From NCBI GenBank assembly GCA_965245735.1, contig CBDFAX010000015.1, positions 1 to 48,915 on the forward strand: 48,915 bases of DNA. Reading direction: 5' to 3'. Source of the DNA: Abiotrophia sp965245735. GTDB lineage: Bacteria > Bacillota > Bacilli > Lactobacillales > Aerococcaceae. The notes under the pieces were generated by a model. The model searched no databases and was not told where the DNA came from. It was given only the letters and a program-made list of their open reading frames with translations. Below, piece after piece: positions 1 to 9,596 of this stretch. The position numbers and the translations under genes were made by a program. Numbering within the stretch: position 1 is the first letter of the stretch; every line of letters starts with the position of its first letter.

Positions 1-240
1 ATCCATCAACTAAATAATGCTATTAGAAACGGTATTTAAACACCTATTCATGAGTATAGATACGAAAAATCTCAAGCGCACAAGATTTTCCCGATAACAG
101 AATATGAAGATTACGCAAAACGATTATTTGATTACCGTGAGAGTCGAAAGAAGGTTGTAAATTCCGTCGACGTGACACAGGAAGAACTCGAAAAATACCG
201 TAGTAGCAAGAAAAAATACAATCCTCATATAAAAAACTAA
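1..240 (+). pseudogene. 3' remnant of an unrecognised gene
   Basis: Frame 1 is open from the window edge to a TAA at 37-39, and again to a TAA at 238-240. No ATG lies in the second part, which encodes about 66 residues rich in Lys, Arg, Tyr and Glu and ends in PHIKN. Both parts read like one charged protein interrupted by a nonsense codon, so this is probably a decayed or truncated gene. I do not recognise the family. It could be a phage or plasmid leftover, given the RNA-like region that follows. The true 5' end is outside the window. Confidence 0.35.
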
Positions 241-248
241 AAAAGCTA

Positions 249-277
249 TTGCAAAGAAACGTTAACCGTGGTATAAT
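249..277 (+). promoter_or_regulatory. Extended -10 promoter for the candidate RNA
   Basis: The -35 element TTGCAA is at 249-254, followed by a 17-bp spacer and a perfect TATAAT at 272-277. TG at 269-270 supplies an extended -10. Transcription would start near 283-285. No convincing ORF follows on this strand, so the product is probably RNA. Confidence 0.6.
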
Positions 278-690
278 AGAGACAGTTAGGGAAGAGGTAA
301 CTTCCCATTGCACATTGAAATTGCAAACTGTCTCTATTTTTCGGTTTACCCTGGAAGCACGAGGCCTAATCCCATTAAGGGATTATGACTACTTTCCTGC
401 CACTAGAGAACTTTAGCAAGATAGCGTTAGGCAAGGCGCAGAAAAGGTCGAGCAGACCTACCATAAATAAATGCAGTCGGAGGAATCGGGCTATCCAGGA
501 GAACCTGGTGCTAAGCTGTAAAGACAACAGCTATTTCAATCGCCACGACAAAGCAGGCACGAAAGCCGTTTGCAATTGAGCGATTGAAGAAACGCCAAGA
601 AGACCTTAAATCAAAGATTTAAGATCTGAGCGAAGTAATATGCTACTTAATTATTGAGTAGGGTGTTACTAGTTAACTATTTTTTTCAAA
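278..690 (+). ncRNA. Candidate structured non-coding RNA
   Basis: About 400 bases behind a strong promoter contain no credible coding frame but many local hairpins: GGGAAG/CTTCCC (289-294/301-306), TAATCCC/GGGATTA (367-373/379-385), AGGTC/GACCT (445-449/455-459), CCAGG/CCTGG closing a 4-base loop (495-499/504-508), AGCTGT/ACAGCT (514-519/527-532), a longer TTCAATCG/CGATTGAA helix (535-542/581-588) and CTTAAATC/GATTTAAG (605-612/616-623). A T-run at 680-686 could end the transcript. I find no tmRNA, RNase P, SRP, 6S or T-box signature. A large ornate phage-type RNA such as ROOL or GOLLD is possible but unproven. The outer repeat 278-287/326-335 followed by TATTTTT could instead be a terminator of the upstream gene. 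Confidence 0.45.
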
Positions 691-707
691 AATATCCATG
701 AGTTAAC
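672..707. terminator. Inverted repeat between convergent transcripts
   Basis: GTTAAC at 672-677 and 702-707 flank an inner ATTTTT/AAAAAT pairing, with T-rich stretches on either strand. It lies between the candidate RNA (plus) and the carboxypeptidase gene (minus) and may end both. The stem is AT-rich and weak, so this is tentative. Confidence 0.4.
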
Positions 708-735
708 ATAATATACATTATAGGATAATCACTTG

Positions 736-1509
<774 letters not shown>

Positions 1510-1523
1510 AGAGCCTTCCTTTC

Positions 1524-2549
1524 TTAGTTAAATAAACCATGTAATAGATATAAAACCAGTGTCAGCCCGCACAAGCCCCCTATCAAGCTCAAATGTAGGC
1601 GCCAGGCTAAGGTCAAATAGCCAATAAATTCGCGTAAAAAGGCATTAATTGAAAAATAGAGCTTGGTTTTAGCGCCATAACCTTGACACTTAAGTCCTAG
1701 GCGCCGCGCCAGAATAAGGGCACGCAACAAATGATAATAGTTGGTGACAATGACAAAGTCCTCTCTCCCCTTTTCCATTAGCTTATAGGAGAATAGAAGA
1801 TTTTCATGGGTATTACGAGACTGATTGTCGACCAGAATAGCTGATTGGGGCACGCCTTGTCGCAGGGCGTAAGCTTTCATCGCCTCCCCTTCTGAGATGA
1901 CTTCATCTGGCCCCTGGCCACCCGACATAATCAGGGTCACTTCTTGAGGGCGGCGACGCCAGAGTTTGATGGCCTTATCAATTCGACTGGCAAGCAAGGG
2001 CGTCACTTCTGTCCCATTCAAGCCAGCCCCTAGTACGACGATATAAGAATAGCGAGGCCGCACAAAATGGATAAAGTTGAGAATATTGGTCACGAAAAAG
2101 ATGCCGACTAAGACGGCAAAATAGAAAATAGTACTTCCCATGAGCCCATAGATGACGTTAAAGATTGGCCAGTTGAGTGACAAACGACTTGCTAGAACTG
2201 GCCAGATGACCATGTAGCCAATCATGCCAATTGCTAGCATGAGCGCTAGTGAATTGACCAGATTGAAGCCTTCCCGTCGAATTAAGGTAAGGCCTGAATA
2301 AAAGAGGGCTATTAGGCTGATTAAAGGCGCCAACATCAAAGTCAAAATGAAGAGGACACCCAAGACGACCAAAATGACAGCAAAAAATTGCCATTCCAGT
2401 ACGAAGGTCAGGTAGATTCCAATCATGCCGGCTAATGAGCCCGACACCAGGAACCAAAATCCCAACCATAAGGTTCGCTTATCATGCCAATAAACCCAAA
2501 AGAATGGCAAGCTGACCAAGACAAGTAGTAGTAAAAAAAGAAATGTCAT
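1524..2549 (-). CDS. YdcF/SanA-type DUF218 membrane protein
   Basis: A 341-residue protein with about five hydrophobic segments in the first 165 residues, then a soluble DUF218 domain, then a final hydrophobic segment. The DUF218 signature is visible as VVLGAGLNG near the start of the domain, MSGGQGPDE in the middle, and a conserved SRNTHEN stretch. Members such as YdcF, SanA and ElyC are linked to envelope integrity, but the biochemical activity is not settled. It sits 12 bp after the GDPD gene and 14 bp before the M15 carboxypeptidase, which supports an envelope role. The start has a good GAAAGGA ribosome site. Confidence 0.82.
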   Translation of the reverse strand: MTFLFLLLLVLVSLPFFWVYWHDKRTLWLGFWFLVSGSLAGMIGIYLTFVLEWQFFAVILVVLGVLFILTLMLAPLISLIALFYSGLTLIRREGFNLVNSLALMLAIGMIGYMVIWPVLASRLSLNWPIFNVIYGLMGSTIFYFAVLVGIFFVTNILNFIHFVRPRYSYIVVLGAGLNGTEVTPLLASRIDKAIKLWRRRPQEVTLIMSGGQGPDEVISEGEAMKAYALRQGVPQSAILVDNQSRNTHENLLFSYKLMEKGREDFVIVTNYYHLLRALILARRLGLKCQGYGAKTKLYFSINAFLREFIGYLTLAWRLHLSLIGGLCGLTLVLYLLHGLFN

Positions 2550-2561
2550 AATCTAATCCTT

Positions 2562-4331
2562 TCAGAACTCTGGCGTAATAAGTTGCCGTACACGCTCGAA
2601 GTAAGTTTGATTGTCTGAGATTCCGTATTGGATTTCCTTGAGTGTTTCCAATTTGTCAGTAATAATGCCATCCACAGGCTGATAGAGAAAGCTTTGGATT
2701 TCATCTTCATCATTTATGGTCCAGACGTAAAGTTCTTTTCCCTCCTGATGGGCTTGTTTGGCAAGCTCACTAGTGTAGGAAAAGGCCTCTAGGGCATAGA
2801 AATCAACCTCATTTTTGGCAAAAGGACCAAATTGTAAAGGGATCACATAGCCTGTTCTAATATCAGAATTGAGAGATTCAATGGCGTCAATCGCTTCATG
2901 ATTGAGAGACATGACTGGATAGCGGCTAGCAATCCCTAATTCTTGGAGTTTAGCAACGATTAGTTGAGCATAATTATTTGGCTCCTTGCCATGTGGCTTG
3001 AGCTCGATTAGAAGATCAATATCTAGCTCCTGAGCTCGCTTAACAAATTCCTCAAAGGATGGCAGCTGACTTTGATAGTCTCCCTGACTGAGCGTCAGTC
3101 CCACTAATTCATCATAAGTCATATCCCAAACTTCTCTATTGATGCCCGCTAAACGCTGTAAGTTGCTGTCGTGCATAACAACTAGCCTTTGATCTTTAGT
3201 CATTTGGACATCTAGTTCTACCATGGTGGCACCATTTTCAGCGGCTGCTTCAAGGGCTTGGATGGTATTTTCTACGCCCTTTTCTACATAGCCGCGGTGG
3301 CCAATAATGGCTTGCTGAGTTTGATAGGTTTGGCCTGCTAGTAAAAAGGCATTCTCCCCTATTTTAAAGAATATGAGACAGAAGACTAGTAGGAAGATGC
3401 GGCGACGGTGGCGACGATGACTCGGCTCAATTAAGAGCAGAGAATTGGTCACTTCAGGCGCCACTACCTGATCCACTAAAATGATCAAGGTCCCGACTTT
3501 GGATAGGATAATCACCGTGAAGGCAATAAACTTGAGAATTGACAAGAGCAGGGCTTGGACTATAAAACTATTACCAGATGGATCTAAGAACATGGCCGCT
3601 TCAATGAATAAGCTAATCAGCCCCATACTAATTAAGCCCAGGATAAAACCGAAAATAGCAAAGATTAAGAGCAATTTCCACTTCTTATACCGGGTCATTT
3701 GCCAACTTTCCCTGAGGGAAAGAAGAAAACTCTGGTCTTTAATCATCATAAGTGGCATGGCATAAATCAAGCGCAAATTAAGATAAAAGAGAATAATAGC
3801 TAGGAGCGTCACAAGAACTGTCCCCTGCCAAGTTTTAAGAAACTCACCCGTAATGAAATCTGGCACCCTGATGCCATTGGTCAGCGAAGACTGCATGACC
3901 AGACCCGATATGGGAATGGTAAGCAAAACATAGCTAAGAAAATAGAGAAAACTAAGGCCAAATAAATGCCTTAAGCGCCCCAGGGCTTGGCGAATCACAG
4001 CTCCATAGGATATTTCTTTTTTGAGCTGGCGAGCATAAATGACATAAATCAAGACCGATAACTCGATAAAGAAAAGTGCCGCAAAACAGAGGGCAAATAA
4101 GAGAAAGGCTAATAGGCTATCGGGTTGCCTCAATAGATAAGAAAAATTATTAATATCTAAATGGGTCTGGTTGCCCAGAACGAGAGCTAAGCGAAAAATC
4201 AGTTTGAGAAGATAGCCCCCCACATAGGTAATGGCTATTTGGAGGAGGGCTGCAATCGTCACAAAACTCAACAAATGACGAAATAAAAGCAAGAACAATT
4301 GCTTCAATGAGTGTCGCATGGTCTGCTGCAT
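2562..4331 (-). CDS. Glycerophosphodiester phosphodiesterase with N-terminal membrane domain
   Basis: A 589-residue two-part protein. Residues 1-335 form a polytopic membrane region (about seven to eight segments) of the type found fused to Gram-positive GDPDs. Residues 340-589 form the GDPD barrel, probably extracellular. Catalytic residues are in place: HRG at 345-347, ENT at 354-356, E372 and D374, and HD at 387-388, followed by LIELKPHG. The enzyme hydrolyses glycerophosphodiesters; membrane-linked forms may act on lipid or teichoic acid glycerophosphate. It leads the three-gene cluster. A second ATG four codons in is possible, because the SD-like AGGGGAG is very close to the first ATG. 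Confidence 0.88.
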   Translation of the reverse strand: MQQTMRHSLKQLFLLLFRHLLSFVTIAALLQIAITYVGGYLLKLIFRLALVLGNQTHLDINNFSYLLRQPDSLLAFLLFALCFAALFFIELSVLIYVIYARQLKKEISYGAVIRQALGRLRHLFGLSFLYFLSYVLLTIPISGLVMQSSLTNGIRVPDFITGEFLKTWQGTVLVTLLAIILFYLNLRLIYAMPLMMIKDQSFLLSLRESWQMTRYKKWKLLLIFAIFGFILGLISMGLISLFIEAAMFLDPSGNSFIVQALLLSILKFIAFTVIILSKVGTLIILVDQVVAPEVTNSLLLIEPSHRRHRRRIFLLVFCLIFFKIGENAFLLAGQTYQTQQAIIGHRGYVEKGVENTIQALEAAAENGATMVELDVQMTKDQRLVVMHDSNLQRLAGINREVWDMTYDELVGLTLSQGDYQSQLPSFEEFVKRAQELDIDLLIELKPHGKEPNNYAQLIVAKLQELGIASRYPVMSLNHEAIDAIESLNSDIRTGYVIPLQFGPFAKNEVDFYALEAFSYTSELAKQAHQEGKELYVWTINDEDEIQSFLYQPVDGIITDKLETLKEIQYGISDNQTYFERVRQLITPEF

Positions 4332-4423
4332 GGTCTCCCCTACCCTTCATAATTTCTTAAACACTTCCTATTGTACCCTAAAATCAGTCTATCCTTATCA
4401 GTCCAAGGGCTGAATTAATCGGC

Positions 4424-4452
4424 AAAAAACCCGTTCTTGACGTAAGAACGGG
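4424..4452 (-). terminator. Rho-independent terminator after the YjdM-like gene
   Basis: CCCGTTCTT at 4430-4438 pairs with AAGAACGGG at 4444-4452 around a 5-base loop. On the minus strand the stem is followed by six T residues. It ends the gene at 4467-4808 and insulates the GDPD cluster. Confidence 0.9.
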
Positions 4453-4466
4453 TCCTAAGACGCTGG

Positions 4467-4808
4467 TTATTTCTTGACGTAAATTGATTTGAGATAAAGG
4501 CTACCAATGCCATCAATTTTACATGCAATGTCGTGACCATCAACTGGCTCATCAATTAAACGGATGTTTTTAGCCTTGGTCCCTTGTTTAATCGTTGTCG
4601 TCGCATTCAACTTAAGATCCTTAATAACCGTGACACTGTCACCATTCTCAAGTTGATTGCCATTGGCATCGCGAATAATCCCGGCTTCAGCACGAGCAAC
4701 TTCGTCTTCCTGGGTCCATTCATGGGCACACATTGGGCAGACAAAGAGCTGGCCATCTTCGTAGGTATATTCAGAATCACATTGCGGGCAATTTGGTAAT
4801 TTAGACAT
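4467..4808 (-). CDS. yjdM: YjdM/PhnA-family zinc-ribbon protein
   Basis: A 113-residue protein with an N-terminal zinc ribbon (CPQCDSEY near residue 8 and CPMC near residue 25) and a C-terminal beta-rich domain containing the family string DANGNQLENGDSV. This matches the YjdM (formerly PhnA) family. Despite the old name, these proteins are not established phosphonate hydrolases, and the role is unknown. A good AAGGAGG ribosome site precedes the ATG. The gene is monocistronic, with its own terminator downstream. Confidence 0.88.
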   Translation of the reverse strand: MSKLPNCPQCDSEYTYEDGQLFVCPMCAHEWTQEDEVARAEAGIIRDANGNQLENGDSVTVIKDLKLNATTTIKQGTKAKNIRLIDEPVDGHDIACKIDGIGSLYLKSIYVKK

Positions 4809-4878
4809 CTTCTTCCTCCTTTTTGCTTAGTCTCAGTATAGCAGAATCAGCTAAGAGGAATCAAGAATATTTTAGTAA

Positions 4879-5235
4879 CTAGCGCTTAACAAAGGCTAGA
4901 ATCTCTTCTGGACTTAGGGAGCTGTCACACTTAACATGAACCCCTTCTTTGTCTGAAAAGAGGAAACCTGGCACAGTTGGAACTTGCCATTGATCGCGTA
5001 ATTGTTGCACCTGGCTCAAAGTTTCTGGATTTTGCGAGTGTAGATAAGCCACTTTTAATCCTGCTTCTTGTGCAAATGGGCTAAGTTTAGCCACAAAACG
5101 ACGGCAGTATGGGCAGCTTTCACGGCCAATAAAGAGGATGCCACCATCTTTGGCGTCCATCAATGCCTTGGCTTCTTCAGGGCTGACTGCTTGGAATACT
5201 TTGACTTGTTCTAGGTAGTTTGCTACTTCATTCAT
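4879..5235 (-). CDS. Thioredoxin-like protein (bacteriocin accessory/PedC type)
   Basis: A 118-residue cytoplasmic thioredoxin-fold protein with a CPYC active site near residues 41-44 (GRESCPYCRRF) and the cis-proline region VPTVPGFLF. It resembles the small thioredoxin-like proteins of lactic acid bacteria called bacteriocin transport accessory proteins. No bacteriocin genes are nearby, so a general thiol-disulfide role is more likely. It has no signal peptide, and neither neighbour is obviously linked to it. Confidence 0.75.
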   Translation of the reverse strand: MNEVANYLEQVKVFQAVSPEEAKALMDAKDGGILFIGRESCPYCRRFVAKLSPFAQEAGLKVAYLHSQNPETLSQVQQLRDQWQVPTVPGFLFSDKEGVHVKCDSSLSPEEILAFVKR

Positions 5236-5305
5236 GAATTAATCACTCCTTTGCATTTTACCCTTTTATTATACGATTTTTCCGCCCCATCACAAAATGC
5301 TTTGC

Positions 5306-7015
5306 TTAGTCAAAATGAATGTCTTTGAGTTTCTTGCGTTCACGGTAACGACGGTAAAGATAGACCGCCACAATAATAGCAGCTAAGCCACAAAGTGCCA
5401 AGGCTAATGTCATGTAAAAGGCTTGCTCGCCTGTATCAGGTAACTTGACACTACCCTTGCCCTTGTCTTGACTGCTCTCATTGGCTTGATCTGAATTGGC
5501 TTTTGCTTTAGCTTGCTTTTTAGATTGGCCAGACGGGGTTTGATGCTTGGACTTGCTCTGATGATTGGAATTCTTAGCCTGCCGTTTATTGAGTCGTTCC
5601 TTAAGGCGTTTTAGTGTCTCGGGATTATTATCTCCTGACGATTCCGAGCTAGACTCTGACTGCTTTTGACTTGAGCTTGAAGTTTCTTGATGCCCTTGAC
5701 TGCTAGAGTCTCTTGACTGTCTATCATGGTCGGACGGTGTCCATTCTCTAGTAGAATTATGCTGGTTGCTATCATCCAACTCACTATTTGAACTGTTAGT
5801 CTCAGGATGATCTGACATCAAATCCGGTATCGTCAGGAAGGTTTCCTCCTCATCTTCAACTAGCTGCCACTTTTGACTGGTCTCATTATAATTCACCAAA
5901 TGTAATTGATAACGCTCCACCAAGGCTTGCAATTTTCCTTGGGCTTCAGCACCATAGTGGTGGGCATTAAGATAATCGGCTAAACCTTGTTTAAGAGCTT
6001 GAAAAACCTCTTTGTTGATGGATGTCAGATAACGATATTGGCCGATTTTGAGTTGGTAGACTTGATTGAACTTTGCTTGCAAAGTCGCCTTATCACCTGA
6101 TTGGTAGTAGTGACGCAGGGCTAGATTAGCCAAAATTTCTACGTCAAAGAGTGATAGTTCCTGGGCATACTGATAATAGGTCTCCCCTTCTGGCGAAAGT
6201 CGCAAGTCCTGTTTGCCCTCCAATAGCTTGTTAACCTCATCAATATTGCTAGTTTCGGGTGAAAATAGCGTCTCAATCTCTTGGTACTTAAGTTTTTGAT
6301 AGGCTAAGGGGACAATCTGCTTGAGCACTTGATTGACCTGAACCAAATAGTCAGCCAAGGTCTCACTTGCAGGATTGAGCGGCAGGCTCTCGGCACTAAG
6401 ATAGTGACTAGAGTAAGGATATAGCAAGCAGGCATTAAGCGCCGTCTTGTTGGATTTGGATTGCTCTAATTGGTCTTCTTTATGGTCATGCTCATAATCC
6501 AAATTGGCTATATCTGACTTGATTTGGTCTAACTTGGTCTGATTTTCTTGTTTCTCAGCTTGCGCACTCGATAAAGCCTCTTGCAAACTGGCCACTTGAG
6601 GCTGATTGGCTAAAGTGGCTGCTTGCTGGTCTTCACTAGCTTGAGCCAATTCAGGATTTTCTTTTACTAAATCTTGGTAGGCACTATCTAAGACTTGATC
6701 TAATTGGTCGTGTAGGGATTTGATTTTATCGTCTAAGCTAGCCAGCTCAGCTTGTACTTGCTTGGCTTGATCTTCTAGGTTAGCTAAGCTAGCTTCTTGA
6801 TCTCGCATCTGACTAGCTAAGTCCTGGGAACTGCTAGTGTCGTTTGCATCTGCTTGGGTCATTTGTCGAATAAGGCTGACACAAGTTGAGGCCTCAACTG
6901 GTATCTTATTAACAGACTGAGATAAAACATAGGCTGATTGTGCCGCCACCTGACTAGCCACCATGACAACTAGTATGGAGCCAGTTGTCAAGATGCCCTT
7001 AAATTTTACTTTCAT
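5306..7015 (-). CDS. LPxTG-anchored coiled-coil surface protein
   Basis: A 569-residue cell-wall protein. The chosen ATG follows a very strong AAGGAGGGGA site; the longer reading frame would begin inside the terminator of the upstream gene. Order of parts: signal peptide (about 1-32, ending VAAQSA), a predicted coiled coil (about 50-180) rich in Gln, Ala, Asp and Leu heptads, a helical mixed domain (about 190-400), a Ser/Glu/Lys/Gln-rich linker suited to spanning the wall (about 410-520), then LPDTG at 525-529, a hydrophobic segment and a basic tail for sortase. I do not recognise an adhesin family. A structural or adhesive role is inferred only from architecture. Confidence 0.82.
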   Translation of the reverse strand: MKVKFKGILTTGSILVVMVASQVAAQSAYVLSQSVNKIPVEASTCVSLIRQMTQADANDTSSSQDLASQMRDQEASLANLEDQAKQVQAELASLDDKIKSLHDQLDQVLDSAYQDLVKENPELAQASEDQQAATLANQPQVASLQEALSSAQAEKQENQTKLDQIKSDIANLDYEHDHKEDQLEQSKSNKTALNACLLYPYSSHYLSAESLPLNPASETLADYLVQVNQVLKQIVPLAYQKLKYQEIETLFSPETSNIDEVNKLLEGKQDLRLSPEGETYYQYAQELSLFDVEILANLALRHYYQSGDKATLQAKFNQVYQLKIGQYRYLTSINKEVFQALKQGLADYLNAHHYGAEAQGKLQALVERYQLHLVNYNETSQKWQLVEDEEETFLTIPDLMSDHPETNSSNSELDDSNQHNSTREWTPSDHDRQSRDSSSQGHQETSSSSQKQSESSSESSGDNNPETLKRLKERLNKRQAKNSNHQSKSKHQTPSGQSKKQAKAKANSDQANESSQDKGKGSVKLPDTGEQAFYMTLALALCGLAAIIVAVYLYRRYRERKKLKDIHFD

Positions 7016-7075
7016 ACTACTCCCCTCCTTCTTATATAAATACCCAAAATAGGCTAAATATATCCGAAAAATCGA

Positions 7076-7115
7076 CATAAAAAAAGAAAAGCCCATTCCA
7101 TCAGGCTTTTCTTTT
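7076..7115. terminator. Strong terminator after the CapA-like gene
   Basis: AAAAGAAAAGCC at 7082-7093 pairs with GGCTTTTCTTTT at 7104-7115 around a 10-base loop, with a T tract on the minus strand after the stem. It separates the nuclease/CapA operon from the LPxTG gene. Confidence 0.9.
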
Positions 7116-7132
7116 ATATAAAATATGTATGA

Positions 7133-8311
7133 TTAATCCAGGTAGTCAACGACTTGAACCTTGTTAGTAAAGCGCGTCATACGTTGACGGATTTCGTCCA
7201 TAAGGGCTTGTCCATTGGAAATATTGTATTTCTGCCAGTCAGCAAGAGGCACAACCAGGTATTCACTAGACTCTGGTAGACCAATATTATAAGTTGGCAT
7301 AAAACGCATGCTATCCAGAATAACCTTACCATCATTTAGCTTACGGTAGGTAAATTCTGTGATCCCCCCTACCTTGGTTGCTGTCTCGTATTGACCAGTC
7401 AGGAAGTTACCATGTGAGAAGAGTCCGGCTTGAGATTCATTATAGTAAATAAAAGGCTCTAAAACGTGTGGATGACCACCTAAAACAAAGTTGGCACCAG
7501 CATCACGAGCCATTTGATGAGTAGCTATTTGGTCTGCCGTCGGCATGGTCTCATACTCTTCACCATTTTGAATAATAACAACGGAAACATCGACCTTGCT
7601 ATTCAAGTCCTTGATTTCAAGTGGTATGAGCTGCTTGTCGATCAAAGTCGCTAAATACTGCTGATTCTGAGGACGTTCCAAACCATTGAGGCCATAGGCA
7701 TAAGCCAAAAAACCAACCTTAATGCCGTTTCGTTCAATGATGCGAGGCGTATTATAGTCCTCCCAGCTCTCATAAGAACCCACATACATCATGTCTCGTT
7801 GTTTGAGGGCTTTAATGGAAGCTAATACCCCTTGTGCCCCCATATCCATGGTATGGTTGGACACATTGTTGACGATATCTACCCCAACATTTTTAAGGCT
7901 GTCAACAATCTGTGACGGTGCATTGAAGAAGGGATAGGTCCCTAAGCCAACGGACTCCCCTGCTACAATGGTTTCCATATTAGCGACGGTAATATCAGCA
8001 TTTTCTAAGTAGGTTTTGACTGGCGCTAACATGCTATCAAAATTATAGCCATTGGCAGTTCGTGCCCGTTCATAAACAAAGTCATGCAAGAGAATATCGC
8101 CAATAGCACGCACGCGGACTGTTGATCCCTCTTGGCTCGACTCACTGCTTTGGCCTACGGACTGCATGGCTGACTCATTTTTATCAATGGTCATTTGAGC
8201 CCGAACCAATGACATAGGTGTCCATAAGGTAAACAGACTCAATGCTAAAAGAAGTTTGCGTTTCAACTTGAATTTGAATACTTGATGAGGTTGCTGATTT
8301 CTTAGCTGCAT
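7133..8311 (-). CDS. CapA-family (PGA_cap) metallophosphatase-fold protein
   Basis: A 392-residue protein with an N-terminal membrane or signal segment (about 13-38) and an extracellular CapA/PgsA-type domain. Visible metal-site motifs are AIGDILLHD, VANMET, NVSNHTMDMG and GGHPHVLEPF, in the usual order for calcineurin-like phosphoesterase folds. CapA of Bacillus takes part in poly-gamma-glutamate synthesis, but no pgsB/pgsC homologues are seen here, so the substrate is unknown. It is the last gene of a run GNAT, nuclease, CapA, with 14 bp to the nuclease. Confidence 0.82.
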   Translation of the reverse strand: MQLRNQQPHQVFKFKLKRKLLLALSLFTLWTPMSLVRAQMTIDKNESAMQSVGQSSESSQEGSTVRVRAIGDILLHDFVYERARTANGYNFDSMLAPVKTYLENADITVANMETIVAGESVGLGTYPFFNAPSQIVDSLKNVGVDIVNNVSNHTMDMGAQGVLASIKALKQRDMMYVGSYESWEDYNTPRIIERNGIKVGFLAYAYGLNGLERPQNQQYLATLIDKQLIPLEIKDLNSKVDVSVVIIQNGEEYETMPTADQIATHQMARDAGANFVLGGHPHVLEPFIYYNESQAGLFSHGNFLTGQYETATKVGGITEFTYRKLNDGKVILDSMRFMPTYNIGLPESSEYLVVPLADWQKYNISNGQALMDEIRQRMTRFTNKVQVVDYLD

Positions 8312-8325
8312 AGGCGATTCCTCTC

Positions 8326-8997
8326 TTATTCTTGGATGGTAAATTTTCCCTTATCATTGACGTAGTTGGGGATGGACCAGATACCCTTCTTGGCATTCTT
8401 AGCTTGCTTTTGGGCCTGTCTCAGGGCCTTTTCTTGACTGTTGTTAGGAGGATTGACATAGGAAACTGAAGCCAAACCTTCCTTGACTAATTCTAGGGAA
8501 ACTAATTTGTCATCGGCATAGACATAGGCAAGCGCCCGGTCGTAATCATCGGCATAAGGCCCCTTGTCGAACTCAAGGCTGACCTGCTTAGCATTGGTCA
8601 GTAATTCTTGGTTGCGATGGGCCGCATCTTTACCATATGGCTGAGGCTTGAGACCTTCCTTAACCGATTCTGGCGTATCAATCATCAGATAACGGGTCCG
8701 AAATTCGTGGCCATTTAATGAAAGTACGACCGTATCCCCATCTACAATACGGACAAAGTTAACCGGTATTTTTTGGCCCTTGGGCAGAACTTGATAGTTG
8801 GTCCCAGTAAAAGCCTTGATATCAATCTGGTCACTAGTAGAGACTGAATTCTGCGCTCTTTGACTAGACTCAGGGCTATGGCTCTGGTCCTTAGGGCTAT
8901 CCTGGCCACCCGGACGGAAATACCAGATAAGTACAAGTATCAAAAGTCCTAAGACTAAGCGAATCCAGTCTTTGCTTGTATAATCTTTAAAATTCAT
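8326..8997 (-). CDS. Membrane-anchored thermonuclease-family (SNase) protein
   Basis: A 223-residue protein with one N-terminal membrane segment (about 11-27), a polar linker and a staphylococcal-nuclease OB-fold domain. Catalytic residues can be matched to SNase: the Asp of VDGDT, Arg of FRTRYL, Asp and Glu of IDTPE, and Arg of YDRALAYVY. It should cleave DNA or RNA at the outer face in a Ca-dependent way. Its AGGAGG ribosome site overlaps the stop of the upstream GNAT gene, implying translational coupling. A role in nutrient scavenging is inferred. Confidence 0.86.
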   Translation of the reverse strand: MNFKDYTSKDWIRLVLGLLILVLIWYFRPGGQDSPKDQSHSPESSQRAQNSVSTSDQIDIKAFTGTNYQVLPKGQKIPVNFVRIVDGDTVVLSLNGHEFRTRYLMIDTPESVKEGLKPQPYGKDAAHRNQELLTNAKQVSLEFDKGPYADDYDRALAYVYADDKLVSLELVKEGLASVSYVNPPNNSQEKALRQAQKQAKNAKKGIWSIPNYVNDKGKFTIQE

Positions 8998-9005
8998 ATA
9001 TCCTC

Positions 9006-9569
9006 CTAGGGCGTCACAGTTTTTTGCATATGGTAGTAGTCATGGCCTGAGAACGATACTTTGTCGCTGACTTCAAAGCCTAAGCGATGGTAGAGTGCTT
9101 TGGCTCTGGGATTGACTAAGTCGCAATTAAGCCCTAAAACTGTACCTGGCGTGTGTATAGTATCTAGATGCTTGATAAGGGCTCTCGCGATACCCAATCT
9201 TCTTGCCTCAGGGGCCACGACTAGCATATCAATGTACCATTCGTCATCACGACTTTCGCGCGTCAGTATGAAATCTCCTAAGTCTGGGTAATCACCAAAT
9301 TGCTGCTCTATGAGGCGATCATAAGCGGGTTCTAGATCACCAGGGTAACCTAATATTAGGCCCTGAATCTGACCTGTATGGCTAGATTCATAAACCCAGC
9401 AATTTTGGTAAGTGTACTTTTGTTTAGGATCTATGAGATGTTTTAGCATGGCTTGCTTGAAGGTCTTATCATCTAAGGTCACATAGGGTTCAAATTCCAT
9501 ATCTTGCCAGATAATGGCCATCAAATCATAGAGAAGAGGTACATCACTGGCCTGAGCTGGTCGTATCAT
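9006..9569 (-). CDS. GNAT-family N-acetyltransferase
   Basis: A 187-residue cytoplasmic protein with the GNAT fold. Motif A is visible as VVAPEARRLGIARALI (acetyl-CoA binding), and the C-terminal NPRAKALYHRLGFE stretch is typical. The acceptor substrate cannot be predicted. It opens the operon with the nuclease and CapA-like genes, 8 bp before the nuclease, although no functional link is evident. Confidence 0.85.
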   Translation of the reverse strand: MIRPAQASDVPLLYDLMAIIWQDMEFEPYVTLDDKTFKQAMLKHLIDPKQKYTYQNCWVYESSHTGQIQGLILGYPGDLEPAYDRLIEQQFGDYPDLGDFILTRESRDDEWYIDMLVVAPEARRLGIARALIKHLDTIHTPGTVLGLNCDLVNPRAKALYHRLGFEVSDKVSFSGHDYYHMQKTVTP

Positions 9570-9596
9570 AGGGCACTTCCTAACATTTAGAAAAAT

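Noticed and set aside
385..579. 64-codon ORF inside the candidate RNA
   Set aside because: No ribosome site, composition unlike a protein, and it crosses several hairpins.
7016..7096. N-terminal extension of the LPxTG protein to 7096
   Set aside because: Would start in the upstream terminator, while the inner ATG has a near-perfect ribosome site followed by a signal peptide.
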